A stretch of 7,502 nt of DNA from CAZHPR01 sp964534305 (GCA_964534305.1 CAZHPR010000019.1:1-7502), one strand, 5' to 3'. Positions 1-5,875 are shown, counted from the first letter of the stretch. The notes: generated by a model from the sequence alone, not told the origin. Numbers and translations: made by a program.

Positions 1-431
1 TTCCCGAGCCAAATTCCGGTTGTTGGCTGTGGACTGGTGCTTTGTCTGGCGGCTATGGCCGGATTGGAGTGGGTAGCAGGACAGATGGCACCAGAAAAAG
101 CGACTTGGCAACTCGCGTGTCATGGAGGCTCTTTAGAGGCGAAGTACCATCGCACCTAGACGCTCTTCATAAGTGCGACAACAAATGTTGCGTGAACCCC
201 GACCATTTATATATCGGAACGCACAGCCAAAATATGCGTGACGCATACCAACGGGGTCAGAAGAAGCCAGCAAATGGTAAGCGCCCACATAGTGTTCATC
301 TTTCAGATGATGATGTGAGGTTCATCCGCATATCATCGGTCAAGACGAAGGAATTGGTTGCTCGATTTGGTGCAAGCAAATCGCACCTAATTGCGGTTAG
401 AGCCGGTAGAGCTAGGACGGGAGTAATCTGA
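1..431 (+). CDS. HNH homing-type endonuclease, 5' end cut off by the window edge
   Basis: This is a probable free-standing HNH endonuclease of phage genomes, which nicks or cuts DNA and spreads itself between related phages. A TTG at 42 is a possible start. However, the frame stays open to the left edge, and the 13 codons before it (from base 3) read PEPNSGCWLWTGA, which joins onto GGYGRI, the usual N-terminal signature of this family. The true start is therefore outside the window. Numbering from the codon at 42, the core has H43, C45, C49/C50, N52-P53, H55-L56, G59-T60 and N64, and H43/N52/H55 is the likely H-N-H triad. Residues 87-124 (LSDDDVRFIR, then ELVARFGASKS) look like a helix-turn-helix for target binding. 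GC is about 48% over 181-420, against about 64% in the adaptor gene (841-960), which suggests recent transfer. The stop TGA overlaps the next ATG by 1 nt. The family call is firm; the target site is unknown. Confidence 0.88.
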   Translation, partial: PEPNSGCWLWTGALSGGYGRIGVGSRTDGTRKSDLATRVSWRLFRGEVPSHLDALHKCDNKCCVNPDHLYIGTHSQNMRDAYQRGQKKPANGKRPHSVHLSDDDVRFIRISSVKTKELVARFGASKSHLIAVRAGRARTGVI

Positions 432-1075
432 TGTCCTTCGATAGCTACGCCAGCCTGCAAGCCGAAATAGCGGACTACCTTGCCCGCAACGATCTGACCG
501 CGAAAATCCCGACGTTTATCCGGCTTGCAGAGGCGAAGTTCAACCGGAGCCTGTTTGTCCGGCAGATGGAGCAGCGCGCGACGGCGTTGGTCTACACATC
601 GAGTGCGGAGCCGGAATACATCTCGCTTCCGCTGGACTTCCAGTCAATGCGCCGCGTTCGGCTGTCGAGCGTGAGCGGCAAGCCGCGTCTCGACTTCAAG
701 AGCGGCGTGCAGGCGGACGAATACCGTCAGGCAAATGCCAACGTGGCGGGGATGCCGAAATACTTCACCGTGTTTGGCGATGAGATCGAGCTGATCCCGA
801 CGCCTGACGCGGATTACACGATCGAGATGATCTACCGGAAGGTTATCCCGGCGCTCTCCGATGCGAACCCGTCCAACTGGCTGCTGGCGTGCGCGCCGGA
901 TGCCTACCTCTACGGTGCGCTGCTGGAATCTGCGCCATACATCAAGGACGACGAGCGCATCGCGGTCTGGACGGCGGGGCTCGTGAGCGTGATCGACGGC
1001 CTGAACGGGCTGAATGCCTTGGCCTCGTTCAACGCCGGGCCGCTTGAGATGCGAACCAATGCGAGGACACCGTAG
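431..1075 (+). CDS. Phage head-tail adaptor protein (SU10 / P22 gp4-like)
   Basis: The 214-residue product resembles phage adaptor proteins that ring the portal and join the capsid vertex to the tail after DNA packaging. Features of the family are visible. An N-terminal helical region ends in FIRLAEAKFNRSLFVRQME (29-47), the typical helix. It is followed by a beta segment with ISLPLDFQSMRRVRL (64-78), then the YFTVFGDEIELIPTP strand pair (111-125), IEMIYRKVIPALSD (131-144) and a C-terminal helical part with NWLLACAPDAYLYGALLE (149-166). The length is normal for the family. ATG 431 is preceded by GGGAG at 419-423, inside the end of the HNH gene, and overlaps its stop by 1 nt. In related phages the adaptor follows the capsid genes, so the HNH gene probably sits between capsid and adaptor genes. 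Family assignment is from recognised motifs; the podovirus-type role is inferred. Confidence 0.78.
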   Translation: MSFDSYASLQAEIADYLARNDLTAKIPTFIRLAEAKFNRSLFVRQMEQRATALVYTSSAEPEYISLPLDFQSMRRVRLSSVSGKPRLDFKSGVQADEYRQANANVAGMPKYFTVFGDEIELIPTPDADYTIEMIYRKVIPALSDANPSNWLLACAPDAYLYGALLESAPYIKDDERIAVWTAGLVSVIDGLNGLNALASFNAGPLEMRTNARTP

Positions 1076-1077
1076 AC

Positions 1078-1503
1078 ATGGCATCCTACACGAAATTCAA
1101 TCAGTTCGTTGAGGACCTGGCGAAGAAGGTCCACAATCTCAACAGCGACACGCTGAAAGTGATGTTGACGAACACCGCGCCTGTCGCTGGTAATTCCGTC
1201 ATGGCGGACTTGACCGAAATCACGGCTGGCAATGGGTACACTGCGGGAGGCTCGGCAGCGACCTTCGTATCTGGCGCGCAGTCTTCGGGGACGTACAAGC
1301 TGGTTCTGAATGATGTGACCTTTACGGCGTCTGGCGGCTCAATTGGTCCATTCCGCTATGCGGTGCTTTACAACGACACGCCTACCAGCCCGGCTGATCC
1401 GCTGATCGCGTGGTGGGATTATGGCACGTCGATCACGCTGACGAACGGCAACAGCCTCACTGTCAATCTCGATCAGTCCTCTGGCGTGTTCACGCTGGTT
1501 TAA
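1078..1503 (+). CDS. Conserved phage virion-associated protein, beta-rich, function unknown
   Basis: A 141-residue protein of a type often seen next to adaptor and tail genes in alphaproteobacterial phages; I know no assigned function. A short N-terminal helix (YTKFNQFVEDLAKKVHNL, 4-21) leads into DTLKVMLTNTAP (24-35). Strongly beta-type sequence follows, rich in Gly, Ser, Thr and Ala: TEITAGNGYTAGG (46-58), YKLVLNDVTFTASGGSIGPF (73-92) and RYAVLYND (93-100). It continues with PLIAWWDYGTSITLTNGNS (108-126) and ends in LTVNLDQSSGVFTLV (127-141). This suggests a beta-sandwich or jelly-roll fold, plausible for a tail-tube, head-tail or decoration protein. There is no signal peptide or membrane segment. 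The gene starts 2 nt after the adaptor stop, with GAGGA at 1063-1067 as ribosome site. The fold is inferred from sequence texture only. Confidence 0.72.
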   Translation: MASYTKFNQFVEDLAKKVHNLNSDTLKVMLTNTAPVAGNSVMADLTEITAGNGYTAGGSAATFVSGAQSSGTYKLVLNDVTFTASGGSIGPFRYAVLYNDTPTSPADPLIAWWDYGTSITLTNGNSLTVNLDQSSGVFTLV

Positions 1504-1506
1504 GCG

Positions 1507-2601
1507 ATGTCCGCAACCGGATTTCTCGACGCCTGCGGCTTCTTCCCGGCTGCTGGCGGCACTGCTGACTTCGTTGTTTCGTCGGCTGTCACCGGCTATC
1601 AAACACCTGCCAGTGCTGGCGCGGCCAATGGCGCGGTCTATTCCTATCGCGCGCAGTCGTCCGCCCTGTCGGAGTGGGAGATTGGCTTCGGAGCGTATGC
1701 GTCCGGCACCACGACGCTCGCGAGAACAACGGTTGTCGCCTCATCGACCGGGAGCAAGATCAATTTCTCTGCGCCGCCGAGCGTTTATATCACGGCGCTG
1801 TCGGCGGATTTGTGGAAGGCGATTAACGCGCGCGAGGTACTCACCGCCAATCGCACCTACTATGTCCGCACCGATGGCAACGACAGCAACAATGGCTTGT
1901 CGAATACATCAGGCGGCGCGTTTCTGACCAATCAGAAGGCGATTGATACGGTCGCCGGGTTAGATTTATCGATTTACAATGTAACGATCCAGGTAGGCGC
2001 TGGAACCTACACGGGTGGAGTGATTGTTAACGGCCCGTGGATTGGCGCTGGCACCGTCACATTGGTGGGCGATGTGACTACGCCATCTAATGTCGTGATC
2101 AGCACGACTTCCGCCGATGCGATCAAGCTTCAAAATGGTGCAAGTCTCTCCATTGGCGGCTTCAAGCTGCAAACGACCACTTCTGGATGTGGAATCCTTT
2201 CGACATCCGGGGCCACCGCATCGGTTGTCGGAAAGATGGAATATGGGGTGTGCGTTACGGCGCACCTGCGAGCTGATGGATCTGGGACTAATATTATAGT
2301 CACATCTGCCTACGCAATCAGTGGCGGCTCGAACGCCCATTATTCGGCTCAAATGAGCGCAAACATTACAGCCTCTGGCGTCGGGACTATTACTGTTTCA
2401 GGTACCCCTAACTTTAACTACGGATTTGTGTACGGCGAGTTTTGTTACGTTAGAGCTTTTGGCAACACATATTCTGGGTCGGCAACTGGACTGCGCTATA
2501 ACATCAATGCAAACGGAGTAATTCAAACGGCGGGCGCTGGAGAAAGCTACTTTCCAGGGAATGCCACCGGGACGAAATCAAGCGGAGGGCAATACATATG
2601 A
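1507..2601 (+). CDS. Tail fibre / tailspike with beta-helix body
   Basis: A 364-residue putative receptor-binding fibre. Residues 1-110 are a virion-attachment type domain found in many phage fibres, recognisable by WEIGFGAYASGTTTLARTTV (57-76) and SSTGSKINFSAPPSVYI (79-95). Residues 117-185 carry a beta-helix/pectate-lyase-like entry: RTYYVRTDGNDSNNGLS (116-132), AFLTNQKAIDTVAGLD (138-153) and VTIQVGAGTYTGGVIV (159-174). Repeating short hydrophobic strands fill the middle to about residue 325. The end, GVIQTAGAGESYFPG then a Gly-rich tail (337-364), looks like a conserved C-terminal cap or trimerisation segment. No hydrolase catalytic residues can be assigned. GC falls from about 62% (1561-1680) to about 48% (2281-2400) and 45% (2401-2520), as expected for a swapped receptor-binding module. 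The gene starts 3 nt after the previous stop without a clear Shine-Dalgarno, so re-initiation is likely. It overlaps the next gene by 4 nt. Confidence 0.8.
   Translation: MSATGFLDACGFFPAAGGTADFVVSSAVTGYQTPASAGAANGAVYSYRAQSSALSEWEIGFGAYASGTTTLARTTVVASSTGSKINFSAPPSVYITALSADLWKAINAREVLTANRTYYVRTDGNDSNNGLSNTSGGAFLTNQKAIDTVAGLDLSIYNVTIQVGAGTYTGGVIVNGPWIGAGTVTLVGDVTTPSNVVISTTSADAIKLQNGASLSIGGFKLQTTTSGCGILSTSGATASVVGKMEYGVCVTAHLRADGSGTNIIVTSAYAISGGSNAHYSAQMSANITASGVGTITVSGTPNFNYGFVYGEFCYVRAFGNTYSGSATGLRYNINANGVIQTAGAGESYFPGNATGTKSSGGQYI
2584..2589 (+). promoter_or_regulatory. Strong ribosome-binding site for the fibre-associated gene
   Basis: GGAGGG lies 8 nt before the ATG at 2598, inside the end of the fibre gene. 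Together with the 4-nt ATGA overlap it supports that start and translational coupling of the fibre with its small partner. Confidence 0.7.
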
Positions 2602-2975
2602 TCGACTACGATCCCCGCTTGTGGTTCTGGATCGTTGCTGGCGATGAAGGCCGCGCTTTTTCAAGTGCTGTTGGTGCATACGTCGATATTTCGGAGGCTG
2701 ACCCCGAAAGAACGACGCTCATCGACAGCGAGGGAAGCCTGATCGCTGTGCTGCGCGCAGACAACGTGCCGCCGTATCATCAGGTGGCAAAGAGCACTGT
2801 TCTTTCGCGGCTTGGTGATGACGGCGCAGCGCAGGCATTTGCGCTCACGACTGTAGGACAGCAGCTTCGCTGGAACGCGCCGGACAAGCCCGCCGTCAAC
2901 GCCGACGACGCCGAAACGATTGCGATCATCCGCGCGATCGGTCGCGATCCTGACGTGATTTTGGCACCTGAATAA
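2598..2975 (+). CDS. Small tail-fibre-associated protein, function unknown (possible fibre chaperone)
   Basis: The 125-residue acidic product follows the fibre directly and overlaps it by 4 nt. It opens with an aromatic motif, LWFWIVAGDEGRAFSSAVGAYV (around residues 8-29), of a kind common in small proteins encoded just after phage fibres. Residues 36-53 (PERTTLIDSEGSLIAVLR) resemble the segment that follows in such proteins. The C-terminal half contains LRWNAPDKPAVNADD (90-104) and ends IRAIGRDPDVILAPE. There is no signal peptide, membrane segment or repeat. Position and coupling suggest it helps assemble the fibre or caps it, but this is inference from context. No catalytic motif is visible. 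Its stop TAA shares one base with the next ATG. Confidence 0.68.
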   Translation: MIDYDPRLWFWIVAGDEGRAFSSAVGAYVDISEADPERTTLIDSEGSLIAVLRADNVPPYHQVAKSTVLSRLGDDGAAQAFALTTVGQQLRWNAPDKPAVNADDAETIAIIRAIGRDPDVILAPE

Positions 2976-3712
2976 TGCTCGGCTTTGACGCAATCGGCAT
3001 CCTGCCTCTTGGCAGTGGGCCGCGCGTATCGTCCAACGATTATGTGCTTGTCGCGGACGCTGGATCATACGTCATCACTGGATCGGTGGCGTCTCTCGAT
3101 ACGTTAATCTCGGCGCAGTCAGGCGCTTATGCTTTGACGGGATATGGCGCGCTGTTTGAGACGAGCCTCGCCGCAGCGACTGGTAGCTACAGTTTAACAG
3201 GCAGTTCTGCGACGCTGGACATCAACCAGCCGTGTGATGCCGGGTCGTATGCCTTGACCGGCTATGGAGCGACGTTCGATCTCGGCTTCCAGTCTGGTGT
3301 TGGCGCCTACAACGTCGCCGGTCAGTCGGTATCGCTCGATATCACTTTTGAGGGCACCTCTGGCGCCTATGCGATCACTGGATATCCGGTAACGTTCGAC
3401 TTCGGTATCCCGCTCGGAGCGGGCGGCTACACAATCGATGGCCTGCCGATTGATTTCATCGCCTCTCTTGCCTCAGAGACAGGGAAGTATGTGATCACCG
3501 GCTACGAGGCCGGTTACACCCTGATCCGGGATGCGTGGTATCCGCGCCCGTTCGATCAGGACCAATGGAATGCATCGCAGGTGCAGGCCGAGAACTGGAC
3601 GCCAAAGGCGATCACGCCCGAAGCGTGGCAGGCGCAGGCAAAGCCGTCATCCGTCTGGACCGACGCCTCGCAATCGCTTGAGTCGTGGACCCCGAAAGGA
3701 CCGTCTCAATAA
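2975..3712 (+). CDS. Phage tail-region repeat protein: eight 20-residue repeats plus Trp ladder
   Basis: A 245-residue protein of low-complexity, beta-type composition. After a short head (1-28) come eight tandem repeats of exactly 20 residues with consensus (A/S/T)-G-(S/A)-Y-x-(L/I)-T-G followed by a hydrophobic-acidic strand (LD, FE or FD). The tyrosines fall at 32, 52, 72, 92, 112, 132, 152 and 172. Even-numbered repeats read TGY (Y57, Y97, Y137, Y177), while odd ones have S, S, Q or L there, so the unit is really a 40-residue A/B pair. From residue 188 a second repeat starts: Trp at 188, 198, 208, 218, 228 and 238, exactly every 10 residues, with WTPK at 208 and 238. Similar AGSY-LTG repeat proteins occur beside tail genes of alphaproteobacterial phages as hypothetical proteins. 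A fibrous or surface-exposed virion role is inferred. ATG 2975 shares one base with the preceding stop, and its Shine-Dalgarno is weak, suggesting coupling. Confidence 0.75.
   Translation: MLGFDAIGILPLGSGPRVSSNDYVLVADAGSYVITGSVASLDTLISAQSGAYALTGYGALFETSLAAATGSYSLTGSSATLDINQPCDAGSYALTGYGATFDLGFQSGVGAYNVAGQSVSLDITFEGTSGAYAITGYPVTFDFGIPLGAGGYTIDGLPIDFIASLASETGKYVITGYEAGYTLIRDAWYPRPFDQDQWNASQVQAENWTPKAITPEAWQAQAKPSSVWTDASQSLESWTPKGPSQ
3059..3538 (+). repeat. Eight in-frame 60-bp coding repeats, arranged as four 120-bp pairs
   Basis: The DNA encodes residues 29-188 of the repeat protein. Repeat units begin at 3059, 3119, 3179, 3239, 3299, 3359, 3419 and 3479, each exactly 60 bp with no insertions or deletions. 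The nucleotide copies are diverged, while the protein pattern (G-x-Y and TG) is kept. This indicates old duplication held by selection rather than fresh slippage. Units at 3119, 3239, 3359 and 3479 share the TGY signature, giving a 120-bp higher-order period. Unit 7 (3419) is the most degenerate, having DG in place of TG. Confidence 0.85.
3536..3709 (+). repeat. Coding decapeptide tryptophan ladder (30-bp period)
   Basis: This stretch encodes residues 188-245 of the repeat protein. TGG codons start at 3536, 3566, 3596, 3626, 3656 and 3686, one every 30 bp. The units are WYPRPFDQDQ, WNASQVQAEN, WTPKAITPEA, WQAQAKPSSV, WTDASQSLES and WTPKGPSQ. Residues between the tryptophans are polar and rich in Gln, Ser, Pro and Ala. 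Only W, and partly the TPK and E-x-W context, are conserved. Confidence 0.85.
3695..3700 (+). promoter_or_regulatory. Ribosome-binding site that fixes the start of the gp10-like gene
   Basis: AAAGGA lies 11 nt before ATG 3712. It favours that ATG over the in-frame GTG at 3685, which lies upstream of this site and deeper inside the repeat-protein gene. Confidence 0.55.
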
Positions 3713-5181
3713 TGCCGCTCGTTCCGTTTGGTGCTTACACCCCTGATGTAACGGACTACGAGGGGCAAAGCACGCGCAACATCCTGAACGTTGTGCCACA
3801 GGGGGATGGATACGGACCGTTCAAATCGTCTGTTTCGATTTCAGGCGCGTTGCCTGACATCTGCCGTGGTGCGTTTTATGCGCTGAAAACTGCCGGTGAC
3901 GTGGCAATCTTCGCGGCGACGTCGGACAAGCTCTTTCTTCTCGACAATACCACATACGATTGGAACGACGTTTCCAAGACCGGCGGGTATGTCGCTCTCA
4001 ATCCGAACGCTCAGTGGCAGTTCGTGCAGTTCAACAACCTCGTTGTTGCTGTTCAGGCCAATGCGCCGCCGCAGGTGTTCGATGTAACCAGTTCAACAGA
4101 GTTCCAAGACCTCGACGGCAGCCCGCCATACGCGGCCTATGCATCCGTGGTCGGGCGGTTTATCGTTCTTTCTGGATTGCCGGACACGCCAACACGGATT
4201 CAGTGGTCCGGCCTGAATAGCATCAACGCGGCGGATTCGTGGACGCCCGGCATCAACTCGTCGGACTATCAAGACCTGCCGGACGGAGGCGGTGTTCGTG
4301 GTGTCGCTGGCGGTGAGTTCGGGACGATCTTCCAGGAGCGGGCTATCCGCCGGATGGTCTACCTGCCAGGTTCACCTCTCGTCTTTCAGATCGAGCGCGT
4401 TGCTCAGGATCATGGTCTTTACGCGCCCTACAGTGTGGTTCGGGCAGGCGACACGATCCTGTTTCACTCCACGAAGGGTTTTTACCGGATTGATCCGGGC
4501 GGACTACCGGCGCAGATTGGAAAAGAGCGTGTAGACCGTACGCTGCTTGCCAACATCGACAAAAACGCGTTGCGAATGTTTATGGGGGCGTCTGACCCTC
4601 GCTCCACACGGGTGTTTTGGGCGTTCAAATCCATCAACGGCAACGTTAATCGCTATGACACGCTGCTTGGCTACGACAAGGCTATAGATCGGTTCTTCAG
4701 GATCGCGGCTGATGGTGAGTATCTGCTCGGCGCGGCACAATCTGGCATTACCTTGGAAGGGCTGGATGCACTTTATTCCAGCCTCGATGCCATTCCCGGC
4801 TCACTGGATGATTTTGTCGGCGCCGACACGCCTGAAATCTCTCAGATCGATAGCGATCATAAGCTCGCCTTCTTCCGTGGTCCGAATTCGGAGGCGACGC
4901 TAGAGACGGCGGAGCAGGGAACGGACGGGCGCAGGCTTCGCGTGCGCGGCTTTCGGCCAGTGACGGACGCGGCAACCCTTTACGGCTCGGTTTCATCGCG
5001 TGAGACGCAGCAGGCGGCAGCGGTGGCCGGGCAGGAAACGCCGATCAACACAAGAACTGGCCGCTGCGACATGAACGTCTCAACGCGCTACTCGCGGTTC
5101 AAGTGCCGGATTCCGGCTGGTGAGAACTGGACCTTCTGCGCAGGTGTTGAGCCAGATGTGAAAACGGACGGGCTCGTATGA
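3712..5181 (+). CDS. P22 gp10-like tail hub / head-tail stabilisation protein
   Basis: The 489-residue protein resembles the large tail/stabilisation proteins (P22 gp10 type) that close the portal-adaptor channel in short-tailed phages. Its length is near that of P22 gp10 (about 470). It opens with MPLVPFGAYTPD and DYEGQSTRNILNVVPQGDGY (15-34), a typical start. Strand-rich, propeller-like units follow: QWQFVQFNNLVVAVQAN (101-117), VVGRFIVLSG (146-155), RIQWSGLN (162-169) and SSDYQDLPDGGGVRGVAGGE (183-202). Then come FGTIFQERAIRRMVYLPGSP (203-222), HGLYAPYSVVRAGDTILF (234-251), IGKERVDRTLLA, DPRSTRVFWAFKS and RYDTLLGYDKAIDRFFRI. The C-terminal part has RRLRVRGFRPVTDA and STRYSRFKCRIPAGENWTF. 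ATG 3712 was chosen because family members start at MPLVPFGAY and AAAGGA precedes it. It overlaps the previous stop by 1 nt and the next gene by 4 nt. Family recognition is from memory; the propeller reading is inference. Confidence 0.75.
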   Translation: MPLVPFGAYTPDVTDYEGQSTRNILNVVPQGDGYGPFKSSVSISGALPDICRGAFYALKTAGDVAIFAATSDKLFLLDNTTYDWNDVSKTGGYVALNPNAQWQFVQFNNLVVAVQANAPPQVFDVTSSTEFQDLDGSPPYAAYASVVGRFIVLSGLPDTPTRIQWSGLNSINAADSWTPGINSSDYQDLPDGGGVRGVAGGEFGTIFQERAIRRMVYLPGSPLVFQIERVAQDHGLYAPYSVVRAGDTILFHSTKGFYRIDPGGLPAQIGKERVDRTLLANIDKNALRMFMGASDPRSTRVFWAFKSINGNVNRYDTLLGYDKAIDRFFRIAADGEYLLGAAQSGITLEGLDALYSSLDAIPGSLDDFVGADTPEISQIDSDHKLAFFRGPNSEATLETAEQGTDGRRLRVRGFRPVTDAATLYGSVSSRETQQAAAVAGQETPINTRTGRCDMNVSTRYSRFKCRIPAGENWTFCAGVEPDVKTDGLV

Positions 5182-5483
5182 CGGCTTATGTCCCCGGAAC
5201 GCAGGAGCGCGATCTATCTAAGTTCGCGCTCTCGCTGCAGCAACTCGCGTCAGGACGGAGCAATGCGGTTGGCACGGTCACGCTGCGGGCCAACGAGACG
5301 ACGACGACAGTTAGCACTGACAACTGCGCGACTGGATCGGCAATCGTCCTGACGCCGAATACGGCAAACGCGGCTGCGGCGCTCGGGTCGTCCTATGTCA
5401 CGGCGGCAAACAAGTCGTTCACGATCACTCACGCAAACAACGCGCAAACGGATCGAACATTTACCTATGCCATCCAAGGCTGA
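5178..5483 (+). CDS. Small conserved phage structural protein, beta-rich, function unknown
   Basis: The 101-residue product starts inside the stop region of the gp10-like gene (4-nt ATGA overlap). Residues 1-34 form a short N-terminal helix-type segment (YVPGTQERDLSKFALSLQQL, 4-23, then ASGRSNAVG). The rest is beta-type: TVTLRANETTTTVSTDNC (33-50), SAIVLTPNTANAAAALGSSY (54-73) and KSFTITHANNAQTDRTFTYA (79-98). The last block, ending TYAIQG, is a recurrent signature in small proteins of alphaproteobacterial phages found at this position. A virion or tail-junction role is inferred from neighbours only. There are no membrane or catalytic motifs. The last 17 nt overlap the next gene in another frame. 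Confidence 0.72.
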   Translation: MTAYVPGTQERDLSKFALSLQQLASGRSNAVGTVTLRANETTTTVSTDNCATGSAIVLTPNTANAAAALGSSYVTAANKSFTITHANNAQTDRTFTYAIQG

Positions 5484-5874
5484 ACTGATCTGCGTTGCCC
5501 CCTCGCGGGTAAAAGAGTTCTGGCCTTATGTGAAAGTGATGATTCGCCGTGCCGCGAAGCGCGGCGGGGGTGATTACGCTCAGATCAAGAACGACGTGCT
5601 GAATGGTATCGATCTTCTTTGGATCGCCTTCGATGGCGAGCAGATCATGGCTGCTGCAACGACCTCGCTCACGACGATAGGCGACAGGAAGATTTGCATC
5701 ATCGCTGCTTGTGGCGGCGCCGGGTGGGACCGGTTCGGACACCTGATCCAAGGTCTGGAAGATTACGCGAAGAACGAGGGCTGCGTAGCAATGCGGATTT
5801 ATGGCCGCGTTGGCTGGCAACGGCTGCTTAAGGGGTACGGCGTTCGCAGCGTTGTGCTTGAGAAGGGAATCTAG
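5467..5874 (+). CDS. GNAT-fold-like protein in the phage structural operon
   Basis: The 135-residue protein has the strand/helix order of a small N-acetyltransferase-like (GNAT) fold. LICVAPSRVKEFWPYVKVMI (7-26) is the first strand and helix. LLWIAFDGEQIMAAATTSLT (50-69) corresponds to the central beta hairpin. RKICIIAACGG (74-84) is the strand before the acetyl-CoA loop, DRFGHLIQGLEDYAKNEGC (88-106) is a helix, and VAMRIYGRVGWQRLLKGYG (107-125) is like the GNAT C-terminal motif. The usual Q/R-x-x-G-x-G/A pyrophosphate loop is not clear (ACGGAGWDR is in its place), so activity is uncertain. Members of this family recur in tail operons of alphaproteobacterial phages, often annotated as hypothetical. 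ATG 5467 gives a 17-nt overlap with the previous gene and no clear Shine-Dalgarno; MPSKAELICV fits the family start. It may modify a virion or host protein, or serve structurally. Confidence 0.68.
   Translation: MPSKAELICVAPSRVKEFWPYVKVMIRRAAKRGGGDYAQIKNDVLNGIDLLWIAFDGEQIMAAATTSLTTIGDRKICIIAACGGAGWDRFGHLIQGLEDYAKNEGCVAMRIYGRVGWQRLLKGYGVRSVVLEKGI
5860..5868 (+). promoter_or_regulatory. Ribosome-binding site deciding the start of the ejection-protein gene
   Basis: GAGAAGGGA lies 7 nt before ATG 5876. It supports that ATG over the in-frame ATG at 5801, which would overlap the GNAT-like gene by 74 nt. Confidence 0.65.
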
Positions 5875-5875
5875 A

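Noticed and set aside
42..44. TTG as start of the HNH gene
   Set aside because: The frame is open to the window edge and the upstream codons encode the family N-terminal signature, so the gene starts outside the window.
1504..1506. Promoter between the beta-rich protein and fibre genes
   Set aside because: The gap is 3 nt and no convincing -35/-10 pair was seen in the coding sequence before it.
2281..2601. Diversity-generating retroelement variable region at the fibre end
   Set aside because: No reverse transcriptase, template repeat or near-repeat of this stretch is visible in the window, and the fibre end looks conserved rather than adenine-mutagenised.
3685..3687. GTG as start of the gp10-like gene
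   Set aside because: ATG 3712 follows AAAGGA and yields the family N-terminus MPLVPFGAY; the GTG would overlap the previous gene by 28 nt with no better ribosome site.
5395..5466. N-terminal extension of the GNAT-like gene
   Set aside because: The added residues are Arg/Ser-rich and are an out-of-frame reading of the conserved end of the preceding gene; ATG 5467 gives the family-like start.
5551..5565. Perfect GC hairpin (6-bp stem, 3-nt loop) as terminator
   Set aside because: It lies inside the GNAT-like gene, has no U-tract, and equals a chance palindrome in GC-rich coding DNA.
5801..5875. N-terminal extension of the ejection-protein gene
   Set aside because: It reads through the GNAT-like coding end in another frame; ATG 5876 has a good ribosome site and a typical MGGKSET start.
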